Below the pieces are notes generated by a model that saw only the letters and a list, made by a program, of their open reading frames with translations, was not told where the DNA came from and did no database searches. From NCBI GenBank assembly GCA_005889285.1, contig VBFF01000090.1, positions 414-18,065 of the forward strand: DNA of 17,652 nt, read 5' to 3'. This document shows positions 14,867-17,652 of the stretch, one piece after another. Source of the stretch: Chloroflexota bacterium (GTDB lineage Bacteria > Chloroflexota > Dormibacteria > CF-121). Every line of letters starts with the position of its first letter. The stretch's first letter is position 1. The position numbers and the translations under genes are program-made.

Positions 14867-15612
14867 CCGGTTTTCATGCTATCGCCCGTCCAGAACCCAT
14901 CCGGATCGGCGTGACGGATATAGGCCAGCTCATCGGCCGTGGGTATCGCCGTGGCGGGCGTGCGGTCCTCGATCGTGATGGCAAAGCCGGTTGCCTCGCG
15001 CACCTGCTGCGGGGTCACCCCGGGATGCAGGCTGGCGGCTCGCACGCGGCCGGTAGAGAGGTCGAAGACGCCCAGCGTGGTGATCAGGGTGGCGGGGCCG
15101 CCGCGGCGCCGTCCCGGGAAGTGGCCCGGGGAGGTGACGTAGTCAACCCGCTCGCGAAAGCGGCGCGGCTCGTGCTCCATGATCAAGACCGTGCGCCCGG
15201 CCAGTGACGCGATGTCGCCCGCGCCGCCGCTTCCGGGAAGGCGCGTCAGCGCGCCGCTGCTGCTGGTCCGTGTGGTGTTGAGGTTGCCCAAGGGATCGAC
15301 TTCGGCCCCGCCGATGAAACCCACGTCGACGCGGCCCTGTTGCAGCAGGCTCATGACGTCGACCAGGCCGAGGCAGGCGACGGCGCCCACGATATTGGGC
15401 GGATCTCCCATCGTATAGATGAAGGCTTCGGCGGGCCGGTCGCGGATGACGCCATTCTCGAAGAGCCCGATCGCATGCGGCGCGTGGGTCGCCTTGGCCA
15501 GCCCGAAGCCGAGCAGGGGTAAGCGCATGCCGACGAAGACGACCTCGTGATCACGGATCTCGCGGGCGGCCGCCACCACCATCAGTTCCCGCCGGGTGTA
15601 GCGCGAGGTCAT
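14863..15612 (-). CDS. Class I CoA-transferase, beta subunit (glutaconate CoA-transferase B-like)
   Basis: 249 aa. It pairs with the alpha subunit encoded immediately upstream to move CoA between carboxylic acids. FENGVIR (51-57) contains E52, corresponding to the catalytic Glu of GctB (E54 in Acidaminococcus), which forms the glutamyl-CoA thioester. GFIGGAEVDPLGNLNTT (98-114) and SGGAGDIASLAG (about 127-138) are typical family segments. The related hydrolase IpdAB of steroid-degrading actinobacteria has the same two-subunit fold; retention of ENG favours a real transferase. Both ends overlap neighbours by ATGA, so translation is coupled. The acceptor acid is unknown. Confidence 0.9.
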   Translation of the reverse strand: MTSRYTRRELMVVAAAREIRDHEVVFVGMRLPLLGFGLAKATHAPHAIGLFENGVIRDRPAEAFIYTMGDPPNIVGAVACLGLVDVMSLLQQGRVDVGFIGGAEVDPLGNLNTTRTSSSGALTRLPGSGGAGDIASLAGRTVLIMEHEPRRFRERVDYVTSPGHFPGRRRGGPATLITTLGVFDLSTGRVRAASLHPGVTPQQVREATGFAITIEDRTPATAIPTADELAYIRHADPDGFWTGDSMKTG

Positions 15613-16553
15613 GGCGCGAAGTTCGCCTCCGCCGCCGGCCGTCGCTCGCTGACGCGCAGGCGTGCGAGGTTGGCCTCACCCATGTGCTGCAAATACGCCG
15701 CCCGGTCGGGGAGATCGAGGACCCACTCGCGCAACCACGACTGGACGCCCTCGGGCGTGCGCGACATTCGGTGGTAGGCGAGAAAAGGCTCGAAGTCGCG
15801 CCGCCAGTACCCCTGTACCGAGGAGGGGAGGGCGCCGCCCGGCTCCTCAACGACCGCGCTCACGAGGAAGCCCGGGATCACGGTGCGGTTGGGATCGCTG
15901 CGGATCACCGCTTCCGGGACGACCTCCTCGCAGATCACGATCGTTTGGCGCGCAGCGTAGGCCGCTTCGACGGTCAGGCCGAGATTCCCCCACAGGTGGG
16001 CGTTCCCCTGGGCGTCGGCGCGCTGGACGTGGATGATGGCGACGTCCGGTCGTAGGGCGCCGACCGCGAGCAGATCGGGGCCGCCGAAGGGATCGCCAAT
16101 CGGACGGATGCGCGGATGGCCGCGCACGATATCGCCGCCGATCCCGGTGAAGGTCGGCAGGTAGGGGAGACCCATGGCTGCCGCCTTGAGGGCCAATCCG
16201 ACCGTGAAGTTGGAGTGGTCTTCCATCACGATGCGCCGCGGCTGGCCCTGTTCGTAGGCGCGCCGGAATCCGTATCCGGATCCGCCGGCGACGTTTCCCA
16301 CCCAGGCCGCGATCACCTTCGCCACGGTGCCGGCTGCGATCATCTGGTCGAAGGCCATGTCCGAAATGGGACCGATCAGGGTCAGGTCACGCCGCTGCTG
16401 ACGGATGATCTCGTGCACCGCCGCGAACGGGATACCGGACTCCAGCGCCAGCCCCAGGGCGATGGCGTCACCGTCGTGCACTTGCTCGGCGATCGCCTCG
16501 CGCAGCGAGCGCTTCAATTTCACGGGGACCGACGACGATTCGGGTGCCGGCAC
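15609..16553 (-). CDS. Class I CoA-transferase, alpha subunit (glutaconate CoA-transferase A-like)
   Basis: 314 aa from GTG at 16553. The open frame reaches 16625 but its first 24 codons have A/T-rich third positions; GTG at 16523 is another candidate. The family N-terminus appears at LREAIAEQVHDGDAIALG. EIIRQQRRDLTLIGPISDMAFDQMI, GNVAGGSGYGFRRAYEQG, ALRPDVAIIHVQRADAQGNA and VICEEVVPE are alpha-subunit hallmarks shared with GctA and IpdA. It is the first gene of the operon, followed by the beta subunit and an acyl-CoA synthetase. TAGCAT eight bases before the GTG suggests a leaderless transcript. The gene diverges from the small membrane protein gene at 16616. Confidence 0.9.
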   Translation of the reverse strand: MPAPESSSVPVKLKRSLREAIAEQVHDGDAIALGLALESGIPFAAVHEIIRQQRRDLTLIGPISDMAFDQMIAAGTVAKVIAAWVGNVAGGSGYGFRRAYEQGQPRRIVMEDHSNFTVGLALKAAAMGLPYLPTFTGIGGDIVRGHPRIRPIGDPFGGPDLLAVGALRPDVAIIHVQRADAQGNAHLWGNLGLTVEAAYAARQTIVICEEVVPEAVIRSDPNRTVIPGFLVSAVVEEPGGALPSSVQGYWRRDFEPFLAYHRMSRTPEGVQSWLREWVLDLPDRAAYLQHMGEANLARLRVSERRPAAEANFAP

Positions 16554-16561
16554 CGTCGGTA

Positions 16562-16567
16562 ATGCTA
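16562..16567 (-). promoter_or_regulatory. Possible -10 box of the CoA-transferase operon
   Basis: TAGCAT on the minus strand, eight bases before GTG 16553. No convincing -35 was found at normal spacing. Confidence 0.3.
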
Positions 16568-16581
16568 CATGCGGGCACGCC

Positions 16582-16609
16582 TTGAATCTGCGCAAAAACG
16601 TAGTACGCT
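16582..16609 (+). promoter_or_regulatory. Possible promoter of the small membrane protein gene
   Basis: TTGAAT (16582-16587), a 16-base spacer and TACGCT (16604-16609), which ends six bases before the ATG at 16616. Transcription would start at about the A of the start codon, giving a leaderless mRNA. Confidence 0.45.
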
Positions 16610-16615
16610 GAGTGG

Positions 16616-16927
16616 ATGCAGCCACTTCGCGGCGAGATCATCGACGGCACCCAACGATTCAAGAAGAACCGGCCGCTCAACCCCGGCCGGGCGGCGCGCC
16701 TCTCGCTCGTTCCGGGACTCGGTCACTGGTACGCGGGTGCGCCGCTGAAGGGGTTGGCGTTCTTCGCCGCCATCGTCGGACCGCTTGTGATCGGCACGGA
16801 GCTCGATATGACAGTGGTGGGTGCGGCGCTGGGGATTCCGCTCGACCTTGGGGGCGTTGGGCTCTGGGCCTTCTGCGCCTATGACGCCTATCGCACCGCA
16901 AAAAACCGGATGCGACCGGCCGCCTGA
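16616..16927 (+). CDS. Small membrane protein, TM2/DUF5683-like
   Basis: 103 aa. A basic N-terminal part (1-28) precedes ARLSLVPGLGHWYAGAPLKGLAFF, a pattern of small bacterial membrane proteins in which 'PGLG-WY-G-KG' leads into paired helices. Two hydrophobic segments at about 44-60 and 66-89 follow, ending AYDAYRTAKNRMR. No enzymatic motif is visible. There is no Shine-Dalgarno, but a promoter-like sequence ends six bases before the ATG. It diverges from the CoA-transferase operon and lies 75 bp upstream of the receiver protein. Its function is unknown. Confidence 0.8.
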   Translation: MQPLRGEIIDGTQRFKKNRPLNPGRAARLSLVPGLGHWYAGAPLKGLAFFAAIVGPLVIGTELDMTVVGAALGIPLDLGGVGLWAFCAYDAYRTAKNRMRPAA

Positions 16928-16989
16928 TATTCGGCAGCGCGCAACGGGCTCAGCAATCTGACGCAAGGTCGCCCGCAACCTTCCTCTCT

Positions 16990-16995
16990 TAATGT
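16990..16995 (+). promoter_or_regulatory. Possible -10 box of the receiver-domain gene
   Basis: TAATGT lies seven bases before the GTG at 17003. No clear -35 is seen. Confidence 0.3.
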
Positions 16996-17002
16996 CGCTG
17001 GT

Positions 17003-17416
17003 GTGGCGCGGGAGAGAAGGGTCCTCTTGATCGACGACGATGCGGATCTCGCCGACCTCTATCTAATGCAGCTTCGCCGTGATGGCATCCCCCTCGAGCA
17101 CACGCGCACCGGCCAGGATGCGGACACCTTCGTTCGCACCCGTGTCCCGGCACTGATCCTGGCCGATCTTCGGTTGCCGGACATCGATGGCCGGGAATTG
17201 ATCGAGCGCTGGGCCGACGATTCCGTCGCCGGGGCGATTCCGATCTGGATCCTGAGCAACACCACGGCGGAAGACAACCTCTGGTGGCACACCGCACCGA
17301 ACGTTCAGCGCTACTTTCTGAAGTCGAAGGTCGTCCTCGCGCGGCTGAGCCTCGAGATCCGTGCCACCCTGGGGCTGCCATACGGCGATCGGATCAACCA
17401 CCGGATCGCCGGCTGA
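17003..17416 (+). CDS. Stand-alone response-regulator receiver-domain protein
   Basis: 137 aa from GTG. It has a single CheY-like receiver domain and no output domain. The acidic pocket D11-D13 (LLIDDDADL), phospho-acceptor D55 (LILADLRLPDIDG), switch S85 (WILSNTT) and K107 (YFLKSK) are all present, so phosphorylation is likely. The segment after the receiver (about 113-137) is too short for a DNA-binding domain. No histidine kinase is in the window, so its partner is unknown; it may act in a phosphorelay or by protein contact. A GTG two bases earlier is in another frame. Confidence 0.87.
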   Translation: MARERRVLLIDDDADLADLYLMQLRRDGIPLEHTRTGQDADTFVRTRVPALILADLRLPDIDGRELIERWADDSVAGAIPIWILSNTTAEDNLWWHTAPNVQRYFLKSKVVLARLSLEIRATLGLPYGDRINHRIAG

Positions 17417-17431
17417 TTTCCTCCGCCTACC

Positions 17432-17437
17432 CATAAT
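17432..17437 (+). promoter_or_regulatory. Possible -10 box of the last gene
   Basis: CATAAT, five of six matches to TATAAT, ends seven bases before the in-frame ATG at 17445 and overlaps the upstream ATG at 17436. If used, translation should begin at 17445. Confidence 0.4.
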
Positions 17438-17652
17438 GAGCTCGATGGAAGGGCCGGCCCCGACCGCACCGCCACAGGCGGCGGACCGGTTGCGCTGGCT
17501 CGACCTCCTGCCGGTGATCGCCTTCACGGTGCTCGGCATCATCCTCGTGTTTGCGGTGCTGGTCGGCCTGGCGCGCGGCAATCGTGGTTTCTACCGTGCC
17601 AACCTGGGGACGATCTCGCTGAGCGCGGCGCTCGCCGTCTACCTCGCCTTCG
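17436..17652 (+). CDS. Membrane protein, N-terminal part (runs off the window)
   Basis: About 72 residues are visible. A short Pro/Ala-rich cytoplasmic start (SSMEGPAPTAPPQAADRLR) leads to a hydrophobic helix (about 25-45, WLDLLPVIAFTVLGIILVFA) and, after RGNRGFYRANLG, a second hydrophobic stretch. This region is not identifiable. The ATG at 17436 opens the frame; the in-frame ATG at 17445 is the better choice if CATAAT is the -10 box. It follows the receiver gene by 19 bp. Confidence 0.65.
   Translation, partial: MSSMEGPAPTAPPQAADRLRWLDLLPVIAFTVLGIILVFAVLVGLARGNRGFYRANLGTISLSAALAVYLAF

Noticed and set aside
1..17652. CRISPR arrays, insertion sequences or prophage genes
   Set aside because: No regularly spaced repeats, transposase, integrase or phage structural motifs were seen.

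Overview
This 17.65-kb window is GC-rich (strong G/C preference at third codon positions) and comes from a bacterial chromosome. The organism cannot be named from sequence alone. A type-2 (eukaryote-like) isoleucyl-tRNA synthetase, a 'KGLDLP' form of PriA motif V, a Flp-type pilin, few Shine-Dalgarno sequences and several probable leaderless genes fit a high-GC Terrabacteria lineage such as Chloroflexota or a relative (Dormibacterota-like). That placement is inference.

Region 1 (1-8067, + strand) is a tightly packed housekeeping operon: ileS (3' part)-lspA-rluD-gmk-coaBC-priA-def-fmt-smpB. Most neighbours overlap by a few bases or are separated by fewer than 15. The genes serve tRNA charging, lipoprotein maturation, rRNA pseudouridylation, GMP phosphorylation, CoA synthesis, replication restart, formyl-Met handling at both ends of translation, and ribosome rescue. 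Three proteins carry unusual residues or starts: CoaBC has Ser at the usual catalytic Cys, PriA has DEEE instead of DEEH, and LspA has no conventional start that preserves its first membrane helix.

Region 2 (8064-9066) holds a 57-aa Flp-type pilin gene on the minus strand, missed by length-limited ORF calling and sharing stop-codon bases with smpB. Next comes tmRNA (ssrA), partner of SmpB, with readable tag ANRELAYAA. It is followed by about 300 bp without a convincing gene, containing two hairpins.

Region 3 (9067-11729, minus strand) encodes a lipoprotein, a membrane protein that looks like a metalloprotease-fold protein lacking its HExxH site, a translationally coupled TPR protein with one membrane helix, and a 64-aa protein of unknown function. 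The coupled TPR/pseudoprotease pair is the best candidate for an undescribed system.

Region 4 (11730-12932) holds a nearly perfect 25-bp dyad plus a related half-site between divergent genes, then a membrane-anchored or secreted phosphoesterase related to acid phosphatase/SapM-type enzymes.

Region 5 (12929-16553, minus strand) is a three-gene ATGA-coupled operon: a two-subunit class I CoA-transferase and an acyl-CoA synthetase. It probably activates an organic acid whose identity is unknown.

Region 6 (16616-17652, + strand) has a small double-helix membrane protein, a stand-alone response-regulator receiver domain and the start of another membrane protein. Several genes in regions 2-6 have a -10-like hexamer 6-8 bases before the start codon, suggesting leaderless transcripts.
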